Positions 23,516 to 35,744 of a DNA stretch of 64,000 nt are shown in pieces. How positions within the stretch are numbered: the first letter of the stretch is position 1; each line of letters begins with the position of its first letter. The DNA comes from Arabidopsis thaliana (taxonomy: Eukaryota > Streptophyta > Magnoliopsida > Brassicales > Brassicaceae): positions 16,619,835 to 16,683,834 of the forward strand of contig NC_003076.8 of NCBI RefSeq assembly GCF_000001735.4. The letters run 5' to 3'. A program made the position numbers and the translations under genes. The notes under the pieces are model-generated. The model was given only the letters and a program-made list of their open reading frames with translations. It did no database searches and was not told the origin of the DNA.

Positions 23516-26495
23516 GGATCCTTTATAATATTTACTAATGAAGTTTTCTTTGTCATCAATCAATAAAACTACAAAAGAAATTAAGTTATTGATAAACCAT
23601 AAAAGAGTTTTGCTGACTCAGAAGCAAATACTAACGATGTTTATTTTTTGAAATTTAAGAAATGGTTATATTGCTTCTATAGAACGAGCAGAAAACTGTA
23701 CTTCTTTGCATGTGTTGGGGATAGTTTTCACTTTCAAGTGTTTGTAAAGAAATAGATGAAATTTTTTGAGTGTTTCGTACAAACCAAAAATTAGTCTTGA
23801 ATATACTAAACGTCTTTTTCACTACAACAAGGTTTACTTTTCATGCTCACATGTTCATGAATATATATCTAGATTCGGATCCCTCTTGCTCTTATAAAAC
23901 ATATACGGTTGGCATTTATGTAAACTTACTAGTATTAAGGAAACGAAACACATATATCCCACTTGAGTATTTTTTTTATATATAGATAATTTTTGCCGCT
24001 TACAATTTTGGAGAGTTATAAAAAATATACTTAACTGTTGTTAAGATATCAATGACTTTTTTTTTTCTGAAAAAAACACATTCATAGATTTTTTAATCTT
24101 CGTATTCTTATAGTAGGGATTTTAAATATCTAAACGTTTTATTACTGAAAACATATTTTTATGTAAAGTAAGATTTGATTGAAGAGAATGCATTTTGGTT
24201 TTAAAATGCGTTGTTTGGGTTTAAATGATTGAGAAGACAGTTTATTGCCGAAGTCTCTCCGATCTACAACGGTTCACACTAAGTGGAGGGGCTTCTTCGG
24301 CGATGGTTTGCCACCCACGGCCACCACCATTCTTAAATGCTCCGTTTTCTATTAGAATCATCGTGTGAGAATTGAGAAGAATTTGAAAGAAATGGTTTTA
24401 TTGCTTCTATAGAACAAGCAGACAGCTGAAAATTATACAATGCATGTAATTAATGAGCAGATGATAATACCATAAGACGACAATTTTTGTTTTTGTGTGT
24501 GTAAATTATATGTGATTTATGTTTATATATACATGTTATACTGTTTGGATTATGGCTTTGATTCATATATCGTATCATCCATAAGTCATGTTCGAAGCTA
24601 TTATATTGTTATTTTTTTGAAGCCGTTAGATGTCATTATAATTGTATTATTCAAATATAATCTTAATGTCAATCAACCAATGCAAAATCTATGAACAAGT
24701 GATGTTACATATATTTAAATATAAAAGTATAACAATTCCATGATAATTAATTAATGGTTGTGAAGTGTATGACTATGTTTGCGCTGGAGAATATTGTGCG
24801 ACGGTCATGGATTGATCATTATAGGATGAATCTACACTTTACACACGCAATGTGAATTGAATCTTCGAATATTCTGGTTGAAAGATTATTTTTCATGATA
24901 TCATGGTAGATAATTCTTCCGATAAAATGCAGAACATTGAAGTTAAGCCAAAGTCAGAGTAAAGTTTAATCTAAATTATATGGAAAATTGTATGAAGTAT
25001 CTTCTCTTTTTTTATTGAACGACTTTGTATGAAAGATCTATGGATCTAATAATTTATGAATGGGGGGCTTTGTCTCCGACTCTCCAACCAATTAATACAC
25101 TGAACTTGGGATATTCTAATAGGCATTTAATAATATAACTAAGAACATTTGTATTCTTATAATATTGAAGTTTTGGATGATAATGCAAAAAGTCTTGTGA
25201 TTAACACATCTCACTATTATAGTGGTTTAGTAAAATTGATGTATGGTATTGTTTAAGCACTAAGGTTATGCAACAGTTCGTAAACAATTAAGCAATACTA
25301 CTTCTTCTTGACACAATTAATTATGCAACATTAAGGTTCGTTATTCTCATTAATGAACCTGGACTGATTACAGACTTTGCTAATAATGTAAAGCTAATTA
25401 CTGGTTAACTCCGGTTTACACAATACCATATATCAATTTTACTAAACTACTCTTATACTCACTGCTCAGTCTTTCATGACTTATTTTTGCACTATTCTCT
25501 TCCTCTTGTATATGTCCCACTTCTCTTACAATACTTTCTTTCATTCGACTACTTATCTTCTTTCGTAGAGTTAACGTCGGTAGCCTGCCTATACCAACTT
25601 TTGTTAATGAAATTCATTTTCTCGACCTTTTTCGTCCCTTCTATATGTATGTGCTACACAAGCTTTGTCAAAAGACATTTTTCATTCAACTAAATTCTGT
25701 GAAATTATGACACTTTTTCACTAATTAATTACTCATAAACTACAATTTCTAAACTAGAATATCATATTAACTCATCCAAAATTACCCCAAAACAAAAATA
25801 AAAAACTCTTGTTTTTTTTGTTTGGGTTAATTTTGGACCAATTAAGTAGATAATACCGATTTCTCAATTCAATATTCCTAATTACTTTCCAAGTGTTAGA
25901 AATAATATTGAATGGCAATGCCTACTATTATGTGGCCGACACTACAAAGATTAAGAATGGGCTCTCTAAGCCCATTAGTTGGGTAATAAAGCCTGTAATG
26001 GGTTTTTGGTTCGTTACTTAGATCTAACCCTCTAATTTATTTAGTGTCTTTGACACATTAAAAAGAAACAACACCTCTTCGCTTTGGAACTTGAATGGAT
26101 GAGGCTTATTGACAAATACAAAGAACGAGGAAAATGCCACACCACAATACAAACACACAAAGCCAAAAAGTACCAAGTTACGGTACTGTCGGAATATTAC
26201 AGCATCCCAAAATCCCAGATTTCCACGTGTTAAAACAATAGTACTTTTTTATCAATCTCATGCTGGTGACATAATTAATAGTGATAGTGATGTGACTCAA
26301 ACAAACTGATTGTAGCCATTGAAGAAGAAAAAATCCTTTAGACGGAAACAAAAAAGAAACCCCACATGAAAAGTAGCCAACGTTCAAATTACAGGTGAAA
26401 CAAATTCACCAGAAAATCTGAGAAATTGTTAAGATTTCTGTATTGAATTAAAGAGAAAAAAGGTGGAAACTTTATTGCTTTTTGGCCATAAAAAG
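23516..26495. other. Long AT-rich intergenic region between CHX18 and the coiled-coil gene
   Basis: Almost 3 kb without a supportable gene. A 40-bp segment around ATTGCTTCTATAGAAC occurs twice as a diverged direct repeat (about 23661-23700 and 24390-24428). Between them, a GC-richer patch (about 24240-24345) stands out from the AT-rich surroundings and contains GCCGAAG and CTTCGGC as an inverted pair. It may be a remnant of a coding sequence but shows no frame. A CACGTG lies near 26224, upstream of the next gene. Confidence 0.4.
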
Positions 26496-28942
26496 ATGGA
26501 AAGTAAAGTAAGAGGAGAAGAAGAGAGACAAAAAGTGGAAAGATTGGTGGAAAAGTTAAAGGTTCATAATAATAATAATAATCGATCTTCAACTCCGGCG
26601 CACATTAGCTTCGTTCCTAACTCAATCGTTGTGTCCTCTAGAAAGCTCGCTGCTGCTTTCTGGGAGTTTCATCAGTACCACTACAAAGACGAAGAAGATT
26701 GCTCTTACTCTTACCTCTCCTCTGCTTCTGCTAAAATGCACCGCGGCCCAAATGGTTTCGCCGGAGCTAGTAGCCGCCGTCAACGTCACGGAAAGGCGGT
26801 TGCGGTTAAGGAGAATGGTCTTGACCTTTCTCAATTCCTTCGAGATCCTTCTCCTGATCATCAGGTCTTTCTCTAAGATCTTACCTTTTTTGGACTTTTG
26901 CAACTGTTGATCGGTTTGTCCTAGATTCAGCTGAATCAATCGGTTTAGTATTATGGGTAGTGTTAAAGTTTGGATTTTGAAACGTGGGTCGTAATGATTT
27001 ACTGTGAATTCTGATGATTTTTGGTGTTATGGCCCTTGTGGGTTTAGTCTAGGGTTACTCTGTTCTTGGCATTTTAGTTCTGCAACTGCAAGTGATTTGT
27101 ATTGGATTCACAATGTAAAAGTTGCGATTTTTAAGTTTCATATCAGCTCAGTATAGTATACGCTAGTTAGGTTAGTGAGGAGAGTGATTCTATATGAAAA
27201 ACTATAGTTTTATCTGAATCTTAAGACAATGCGATTGATGGTGGTGTTCTCAGTCAGAGTTTAAGGTTCTTTTATGATCAATTGAGTAGGTGTGGACCAC
27301 CGTGTGGTTTTGGATATGGATCTCTCAGTTCTTGACTATCTGATATGGTCCTACTTTCTCAGCCAGATAGTGCGGGAAGTCTAAGGAGACAGATTGGTCA
27401 AATGTTGATAAAGCATCATCAATCAATCGATAGAAACAATCACGCTCTTCAGCCTGTATCTCCTGCTAGTTACGGAAGCTCTCTCGAGGTTTAAACAATT
27501 GAGTATTTGATTGTGTTTTGGAGATTTGTTTGTTTTTTTACATATGGATGATTACGGTTTTGCAGGTTACGACATACAACAAAGCAGTAACTCCAAGTAG
27601 TTCATTGGAGTTCCGAGGAAGACCGTCTAGAGAACCTCACTACAATCTCAAGACATCAACCGAACTTCTTAAAGTACTGAACCGTATTTGGAGCCTTGAG
27701 GAGCAGCATGTCTCCAATATCTCCTTGATAAAAGCTTTGAAAACCGAGGTGGCTCATTCACGCGTTCGAATCAAGGAGCTTCTTAGGTACCAGCAAGCCG
27801 ATAGACACGAGCTAGACAGTGTGGTGAAGCAACTCGCTGAAGAAAAGTTGTTGAGCAAGAATAAGGAAGTTGAGCGGATGAGCTCTGCTGTTCAGTCCGT
27901 GAGGAAAGCGTTAGAAGATGAGCGGAAACTTAGAAAACGTTCTGAGAGTTTGCATAGGAAAATGGCAAGAGAGCTCTCGGAAGTGAAGTCTTCGTTGTCT
28001 AACTGTGTCAAGGAGCTTGAGAGAGGGTCTAAATCAAATAAGATGATGGAGCTACTCTGCGATGAGTTTGCCAAAGGGATCAAGAGTTACGAAGAGGAGA
28101 TTCACGGTTTAAAGAAGAAGAATCTTGATAAGGATTGGGCGGGTCGAGGTGGAGGAGATCAGTTGGTTCTTCATATTGCGGAATCTTGGCTTGACGAAAG
28201 GATGCAGATGAGATTAGAAGGTGGAGATACATTGAATGGTAAGAACAGATCAGTGCTGGATAAGCTGGAGGTTGAGATCGAGACATTTCTTCAGGAGAAG
28301 CGGAATGAAATACCGAGAAACCGCCGGAATTCACTTGAATCTGTTCCGTTTAACACCTTGAGTGCACCACCGCGGGATGTAGACTGTGAAGAAGACTCTG
28401 GAGGAAGCGATTCTAATTGCTTTGAGCTCAAGAAACCTGCAGAGTCTTATGGAGACGAAACTAAGAAACCAAACCAACATAACAAAGACGGTTCGATTGA
28501 TGAAAAGCCGAAAAGCCCGTCGAGTTTCCAAGTGAACTTTGAGGATCAAATGGCGTGGGCGTTATCGAGTAACGGAAAGAAGAAAACCACCCGAGCTATT
28601 GAAGACGAAGAAGAAGAAGAAGATGTAAAGCCTGAGAACAGCAACAACAATAAGAAACCAGAAAATGAGTGTGCTACTACGAACAAGAACGATGTAATGG
28701 GGGAAATGATACGAACACACAGAAGGTTATTGTCCGAAACTCGTGAAATCGATGAAGCGTCTTGCAATTTCCCATCTTCTCGAAGACAAGCAAGTCCAGT
28801 TCGACAATGGATTTCAAGAACCGTCGCACCTGATCTTCTAGGCCCGTCGGAGATTGCGATAGCTCATGGAGTAAAGGATAATACTTTGAAAACTAAGCTA
28901 GCAAACAGTTCAAAGTCGCGTCTTCGGTTATTCAAAGGCTAA
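26496..28942 (+). CDS. Plant-specific coiled-coil protein (USO1-like annotation)
   Basis: Function unknown. The family is often labelled intracellular protein transporter USO1-like only because of its coiled coils. Exons: 26496-26864, 27363-27488 and 27566-28942, giving 623 residues. An in-frame ATG at 26463 would add 11 residues (METLLLFGHKK); I chose the second ATG because MESKVRGEEERQ has the hydrophilic character of the protein, but this is a judgement. Residues about 10-130 are basic with HISFVPNSIVVSSRKLAAAFWEF broken into family-like blocks. Residues about 180-330 form a heptad-rich coiled coil (LLKVLNRIWSLEEQHVSNIS onward, with KALEDERKLRKRSESLHRKM). The C-terminal third is acidic and disordered, with a Glu run near 28610, and ends in a conserved-looking tail (GPSEIAIAHGVKDNTLKTKL). 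Confidence 0.9.
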
Positions 28943-30447
28943 TCTATCCAGAGTGGTTCGGTCGAAAACGGACAAAAACGAGAGTTCTTGTTGGATACAC
29001 ACAGATCCCTGAGTTTCATTCATATTCACGTTCTTTGTAAATCAAACACATCTATATATTTGTATAATCGATTGCAAATTTTTGGATCATTTTGTAAACA
29101 TAGTAAGCCAAGGTGAAGTCTGTTATTTTTTTTTCTGTTGGTCTGTTGGAGAGCGCAATATTTTAAACTGCGACGTTTGAATTGAGGCCCTATAGTTAAT
29201 GTGTTTACTATCTCTCATTCGATAAAATTACTATCTCGATAAATCGATAATGTACATGTTACCGGAGGAAAGAAAAAGAAGTTGGGTAAAAATCTTATAA
29301 TTAGGGTTTTCTGCTTTCCTCGGTTAACCATTCGGTTTGAGTGAACCGAACCGAACCGAGAACCGGTTACAATTATGTTGCCGATCGGTTTCACCTCAAT
29401 AACCAAACCCGAACCGAAACCCAAACATTTCGGTTCAGCTCGGTTTTGATTATTTTGGTTCGGTTTTATGTTCCATGCCTACTTTATAATATATACACAT
29501 AAGTTTATCAATTTAGAAAATGGCCATTTTTCAAAAAAAAAGTATCAAAGAGCGAAAAATTCTAAAAATTTCTCTATTTTTTTAAATCTATGATAGATAT
29601 TTCGAAAGAAAACAATGTTATTTCGAACTTTATTTCATTTAAAATCATTTATGTTCGTCAACTTTATTTACAAATAAATAGTTTGAGCTCTATTTCGCTT
29701 GATGTAAAAGTTCTCGTTGGAAAATAGTCAGCCAAAATATTTATTACAATCTAATTTGTATGAGATATTTTCAATTTTTTGTGAGATATTGTTAAAATAA
29801 AAATGGTTAGTGTTAAATTATTTCAATTTTTCTTAAATCAAATTATTGCTAATTTTTTCAGTCAATGCAAAATATTCCATAAGAAAGATTTATTATATTT
29901 AGGAAATAAATCTAATTAACCCCCTTATAAAAAAAAAATATTGCTTTCCTTATAATAATATATACCTCTCCTAATTTCTAAACATAATTACAAATATATT
30001 AGCTTCGTCTCCTATTTTTTTATTGTCCTTATCTTGCAAAAAAAAAACGATGACCTTCAAAAAACCATGAAATAATCTTGAGACGAGGTATCAGTGCTTT
30101 ATTCGGAAAAGGTAAAAATCTCATATCACTGAACTCTTTCAATTTCTTAAGATTTGTGTTAGTGGGTTGCGGATAACGGTAGCCGGTAGGCACAGATCCG
30201 ATATCCTAAAATTTGGAATACATAAATTAGGATCCATTAGATCCGTCAACATCTGCAAGTAATTATTTATATTACATGCGGATCCGACATCCGCAACACT
30301 ACGATAATAATATTTAATATTTTGATTTTTTTAAAAATCACCTAGTTAAAGTTGAAATTTCTATAGTATAATTTAAACGTGTTTTTAACAAACTTTCAAA
30401 GTTGTTTTGGACCTCACTGAAAGTGTTGATATTTGTATCAGAAAATA
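28943..30447. other. Intergenic region with CGGTT/AACCG-rich stretch and small inverted repeat
   Basis: No gene seen. At about 29320-29470 the motif CGGTT and its complement AACCG occur repeatedly on both strands, a low-complexity repeat frequent in crucifer intergenic DNA. Near 30160-30301, TAGTGGGTTGCGGAT and ATCCGCAACACTA form imperfect inverted ends of a unit of about 142 bp that also contains inner GGATCC/GATCCG repeats. No convincing target duplication surrounds it. Confidence 0.4.
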
Positions 30448-32001
30448 ATGTCGAAAATGAAGGATTTTGGTGGTGGTAGAGATATAATCAGTGATTTACC
30501 AGATGCACTGATAGGTCACATTTTATCATTCCTTCCAACTATAGAAGCTGTTGCCACTACTGTTCTTGCCAAAAGATGGAAGCCTTTGCTTTCGTTTGTG
30601 CACAGTCTTGACTTTGATGACTCTTTGTGTTTACATCCCGCAAAGACTAACGAAGAGAAGAGAACAAATGCTACAAGTTTTATGCGGTTCGTGGATGGGG
30701 TGTTGGCTTTGCAAGGGAATGCTCGAATAAACAAATTCCGCCTAAATGGTAAACATATTATCAATGAAAGATGGGTGCTGGATTGGATACAAAATGTGTT
30801 GAAACGTGATGTATCAGATATTCGTCTATACGTCTCTTCCTGTTCGGATGGTTTTGACTCGAGTTTTTATCATTTGCCTCCAGAGATTTTTGTGAGTCAA
30901 ACACTAGTTACGCTAATAATAATGTTTGAAGGTGACATCAACATTAGTGTGGGAAGAGAAGTTTCTCTTCCGAAGCTCAAGACTCTCCATCTGTACCATT
31001 TCAAGATAAAATTGAGTACGTTTAACAAGCTTATTTCTGGTTGTCACGCACTCGAAGAATTGATGATGATTAATTGGAAATGGGATGAGTCTTCGGAACC
31101 TGAACCTTGCTTTGTGACCATATATCTCCCAAACCTCAAGATACTAGAGTATTGTCGTTTTGAAAGATATGATGAGGCTAACGATAAAGTCTCATTATTA
31201 TTTCATAATCCAAAGGTGGTCTACCTAGAATTTTTTGATTCAATTGCGGATAGGTATCAACAAGTGAGTTTCGGTTCACTTGTTGAAGCTAGACTCGGAA
31301 TTCGACTGACATATGATCAGGTCTATAACCATTTGGAAACCGAATATTATGTTTCATCCAAGGAAAAGAGTAATGTAACAAATCTTCTCACTGGAATATG
31401 CAATGTCAAGATCCTCTACTTGTCTGATGAAACTCTTGAGGTCAGTCCCAGCTGGATATTGATTAATTAATTAGTCTTGTTTATGTTATTAGACCAATGA
31501 TTACATGCTTGACTTGATTTGTTTTTTTTGGTTTTTAGGTATTTGGCTGCTGCCGTGATACAATACCAGTATTCAGCAATCTCATTGAATTAACTATTCA
31601 GACTAAACCACATATAATATGGAAACCATTGCCAGCTATGCTCAACAATTGTCCAAATCTAATAACTCTTATCTTCGAAGTACTATACATACACAATCCT
31701 TTTCAATCAACCATACCACGTTTTTCAAAACACATAGATTATGAAACTGTTTCCTTTTATGTTTCAGGGAATGCATCACATATATTCAGATAGATGCGAG
31801 GACGAAGACGGGTGCTTATGTAGATATCCTACTAATTTTGTGGGGGGAGTGGTTGCTCGTCCTTGCCTATCATCAAGTCCGGTCAAGGTTCTAAAGATTT
31901 TGAACTTTGGTGAAATTTGCGATGTACATGAGGACGATGAGGACGACGACGACGATGATGATGATGAAGATGAGGAATTTGTTTATTGTTTAAGGGAGTA
32001 G
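30448..32001 (+). CDS. F-box/LRR (FBD-like) protein with early in-frame stop
   Basis: Substrate adaptor type of SCF ubiquitin ligases. Exons: 30448-31440, 31539-31679 and 31768-32001, phase 0 introns, 455 residues. The F-box lies near residues 14-55 ([20 protein letters not shown] then [20 protein letters not shown]). LRR-like strands follow, such as [21 protein letters not shown] region like the C-terminal FBD domain begins with [17 protein letters not shown] and then an Asp/Glu tract encoded by a GAY/GAG microsatellite (31931-31977). The frame stops at TAG 31999-32001, but the same frame stays open for 64 more codons to TAA 32194-32196. These encode FBD-like sequence (IEHVEYFIEKMPNLEQVILC). 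The protein therefore looks C-terminally truncated relative to its family. It may be functional or on the way to a pseudogene. Confidence 0.82.
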
Positions 32002-32196
32002 ATAGAGCATGTCGAATACTTCATAGAGAAAATGCCGAATCTTGAGCAAGTGATTTTGTGCTACTATACATCAAACGATGAAGATGTGATGAAAGTGTTC
32101 AAGAAACTTGAGAACCTTCCTAGAGTAGCTTCAACTAATTGCAAAATCCAACTAATCTCGGATAACCTCAGCTTATCATGCAATGTGTCCGACTAA

Positions 32197-33502
32197 ATGG
32201 AGTCATTGTCATTAGAAGATCATCATTTTTCTCAGGCTACAAGGTTTGTGTAGTTTCTAAAATGATCTAAACTCAATCCTATGATTATCTTTTATGGCTC
32301 TTTTCTTTTCTTGTTTTGGTTTTAGATCATCTAAACTCTTGTTTTACTTCCCTTAATGACTTGTGTGTAATTAATGTTTTCTCCATTTTTTTCTTATAAT
32401 CTCATCTTGTATTTGTCTCTCTTTTCGCTATATAATGTTGAATAAAATTAGCACTTGCTTACTGTTCTCTTCTTGAAATAGGATCACAGCTTTTGTTGAT
32501 GATAATGAGTTAACGTTGCTATAAATTAAGCATTATGAGCATAAAATTTATTTGTACGTCAAAGGTTATAAACCATTCTCGAGCATTGTTTTTACCTAAC
32601 ACTGATCTAATCTTAGCTTTTGTATGCAATATATAAGATGCCACAAAGAAGCCTAATATATTAACACTAGGGAAGCCCATCTAAGCACATGTTATGAGGT
32701 TTTGTAGTAAGAGGTCTCATATATATATGATGTAAGTCATGTATGAATGTAACCAAGGTTGCTTCTTTGAGCAGCCACATTCAACCTTTAATGAAACATA
32801 ATCGAAATCTATTTTTCCCTTAAAGAAAAGTCTCAAGCTTTCACCTTTCTCTGTTCTTTACATTCCAATAAAGCTCATCAATTAGCTATTTCAAATTTTA
32901 TCTAAATAATCTCATTTGAGCAGAATCTATCTTATTTTGGATTAGTCAACACCATGCGCCACCTGGCTCAGGCTTGGCCCAGATGCCAAGGAACATAAGC
33001 AAGTGATAAAGGTCTCAAATTTTGAGGGCCTTTTCTAGTAAAAAACTATGTTAAACTTTCATATATGTTTAGGGTTTTTAAAAAATTGTGGCCATATATG
33101 AATAAAACAAAGATTTTGAGGTTAATTATTAGTTTTGAATTTCAATTTGTTGTTGTTTTACTTTTTTATTTGGAAATTTGAAAAGAAGAAAAAAAGTTGC
33201 AAATGCAATGATTAGTTAAATTTGAAATTTTAAATCGCTAGATCGTTAGCGACTTTTTCTTTAGCTACTTAGCTTTGTTAAACTATGAAAACAAACATCT
33301 TCATCCAACATGTTGGCTTTGATTTGTGTTAAACAATAATCACACAATTTCATATAATCTAATTTTAACATTTTATATTCACGAACACAAAACACTTGCT
33401 ATCATACTTTTTGCTTTGGCTTGCTGTTAAAATATTGTCAAAGCAACATTTTTTTGTAGTTCTTTTCCATTGTTTTAGAATTTTTAAACCGTTATTTAAA
33501 GG
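32197..33502. other. Intergenic region between the F-box and UPF0725 loci
   Basis: About 1.3 kb of AT-rich DNA holding the 3' flanks of two convergent genes. No gene or repeat that I can support. Confidence 0.35.
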
Positions 33503-34454
33503 TTAGTACTTAGTAGATTTTATTTTTATTACTAAGTATGTTTCTGGAATATATGAAAAGGACATGTCATTAAGTTTTTGCGTAGGACACTCGTAAATGT
33601 CGGACCAGACCCAAATCGGATTTGATAACCTTATTTCGACCCTCGACAATGAAGCGTCCATTATGCTCATTGAAGCTTCGTTTAACAATAGCTTTGCGAT
33701 CAACATCCTTACCAACCGAGACTCATAAAAGTCCTTGTACACTATGTAGACAATCACATTAATGACATTGAGTGATACCTCATTAGGTGGCTCCACATCT
33801 TCACTACTTTCAAAAATTTTCAAGTCGGAGAGATCATGATATTTACCATTGCTCCTATGAGTTGTGGCAACTGCAACTTCCAAATATAGAAGAATCCAGT
33901 CATTGACTTGCAGCTTTGATTCCTCCACCACGTAAAATCGCTTTCTATTTTCGAAAATATCCTCCGAGGGACACTTAAGCAAATCACCTTTGACGTAGAA
34001 ATAGCATTCAGTTATCAAAGCTCCATCCTAAGTGATTTTTCCTCGAGGTCTAGCAATAGGGAATTTCAAAATAAACTTGCCAAAACGTTCTTCATCAACT
34101 TTAGTTTGAAAATTCAAAAGTTTGCTGCGAGCTGGATCCATAGCAACCAAAGTTATGTAGTAATTACAAGCAGCATAATGCGTACTCATATTGTATTTCT
34201 TTACACGACTAAGCTGTAAATTCTTCCCATGATGATCAAACAAAAAAAAATGAATTGTGGTGCAATACAACAATTGACAAACAAAAAAGAGATCGAGAAG
34301 AAGAGTATTGACTTAGAATTACCTTCAACAAATTGTAACGATGAAGACCCATCCTAGCATAAAGGCGGACTAAGGTACAACAAGGTGACCACCTTTTATC
34401 ACAGATGGATTTTTGAAGTTCAGGACCATCACTCGCTTCTGTAGTATCGAACCC
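33503..34454 (-). pseudogene. UPF0725 (DUF626) family gene, interrupted
   Basis: Crucifer-expanded family of unknown function. Exon-like blocks on the minus strand: 34454 to about 34320 (GFDTTEASDGPELQKSICDK, then CTLVRLYARMGLHRYNLLK) with a GT donor, then a block from about 34214 (NLQLSRVKKYNM, FGKFILKFPIARPRGKIT). TAG at 34030-34028 interrupts the frame, after which the same frame continues with DGALITECYFYVKGDLLKCP and runs 175 codons to the stop at 33503 (ending KIKSTKY). The 5' end is also unclear: an ATG at 34564 (MSEEIQ) with a GT donor at 34545 joins the next exon out of frame by one base. Most of the family sequence is preserved, so decay is recent or a shorter product is made. I recall At5g41640 as a UPF0725 member. 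Confidence 0.7.
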
Positions 34455-34998
34455 CTAAGATATTCATTTAAGTTATCATTAATCTCTATCTGGTAACCGA
34501 TTTAAAAACAAATCTCTTAATTATATAAGAAGCTAAGAAGATTACCTTGTATTTCTTCACTCATTTCGTAAAATTTTGACTTATGACGAAAATTATTATT
34601 CAAAGCCTCTTTGTTTCAATTGGCAGCGACATCGTCCTCTCCCTCATAAAGCTTGTGTATATGTGTCGTTCCGAAATAAGGAACCCTAGAAGTTTAAGAA
34701 TTATGGTCAATTTTATTAGATTACGTCCCCAAATTCATCCCTTTGTGTTTTACCTTTTCGCTTTTGAGCCATAACAACATCGTCTGAACCAAGCGGCTCA
34801 TGCTTTTGTTCCACACAATCAATTTAGGATTGTCCACTCTATTATCTAATCCAGTCCACTGATTTATGGGTTTTATTTGGGCCTTAACAACCCAAAAATT
34901 CTCTTTCCTTTTTTTCAAATAAACCAATAGCTATCTCATATCTGGTTTATATTGCAGAGAGTGCGACACGGTACCATTTAGAGGTGAGCCCGAAAGAA

Positions 34999-35019
34999 GC
35001 CCAATAATGTGTATTGGGC
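34999..35019. promoter_or_regulatory. Inverted pair of GGGCC/GCCCAAT motifs upstream of the glyoxalase-fold gene
   Basis: GCCCAATA and TATTGGGC form an inverted repeat about 105-125 bp upstream of the ATG at 35122. These are site II-like (TGGGC/GCCCA) promoter motifs. A role in driving 35122-35744 is inferred from position. Confidence 0.45.
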
Positions 35020-35121
35020 CAATCTTTTTTTTGTTTTTGTTTTTGTTTTTTGGGTCAAATGGCCAATCTTTTTTTTGTATTGTGTTTTATTTTACACTCG
35101 TTCGTCTTCGTCTAGAGAGAG

Positions 35122-35744
35122 ATGGCGACGGCGTCGTTTAGGTGGATTCTGCAGCTTCACAGAGACGTACCAAAAGCTGCTCGATTCTATGCTCAAGGTC
35201 TCGACTTTTCCGTCAATGTCGTCACTTTACGCTGGGCTGAGCTCCATTCTGGTCCTATCAAGCTAGCTCTTATGCAATCTCCTAGGTTTTATCTCCTCTT
35301 TTGTTCCATTATTGCTCAAAGCACACAACCTGTTTGATCATTTGCCTCAATGAAAACTTTCTGAGTTTATTCCCTTAAAATAACTTCCGGATTTGGACTT
35401 TTGTGTTACACTGTTTATCGCTGAGAAGACCTCTCAAAGACTTTCTTTTTTCCGCAGCAATCATGTTGCTGAGAAGGGATACTCATCGCTTCTATCGTTC
35501 ACAGTCACTGACATTAATACAACAGTGACTAAACTTATGGCTTTAGGAGCTGAATTAGATGGCACTATCAAGTATGAGATACATGGAAAGGTTACAATTT
35601 CTTATGAAGATGTTCAAGTTTCATTTCATACTTACTTGCTGAAATGGGATTTGAAGTATTTTTGCGGTTGTTTTTTTGTTTTACTAGGTTGCGGCTATGA
35701 AATGCCCTGATGGTTACATGTTAGGCCTTTATGAGGCTGCATGA
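35122..35744 (+). CDS. Glyoxalase/bleomycin-resistance fold protein
   Basis: Small vicinal-oxygen-chelate fold protein, often annotated lactoylglutathione lyase-like. The substrate is unknown. Exons: 35122-35285, 35458-35590 and 35688-35744, giving 117 residues; junctions are QSP|S-NHVAEK and EIHGK|VAAMKCP. The N-terminus FRWILQLHRDVPKAARFYAQ is the first beta-alpha unit, with a His in the position of a metal ligand. SSLLSFTVTDINTTVTKLMA begins the second unit, and the end (VAAMKCPDGYMLGLYEAA) holds the usual aromatic and Glu near the last strand. It is shorter than true glyoxalase I, so catalysis of methylglyoxal detoxification is doubtful. Start chosen at the first ATG after GAGAG; no upstream in-frame ATG was used. 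Confidence 0.88.

Noticed and set aside
24240-24345. GC-richer patch as an exon of an unknown gene
   Set aside because: No frame stays open, no splice sites fit, and no protein family is recognisable; left as a note in the intergenic entry.
29320-29470. CGGTT/AACCG repeats as a regulatory array
   Set aside because: This low-complexity motif is frequent in crucifer intergenic DNA, and spacing is irregular.
32930-33060. GC-richer segment with GGGCC motifs as a transposon end
   Set aside because: Contains TTGAGGGCC-like text seen in some repeats, but no inverted end or target duplication could be found.
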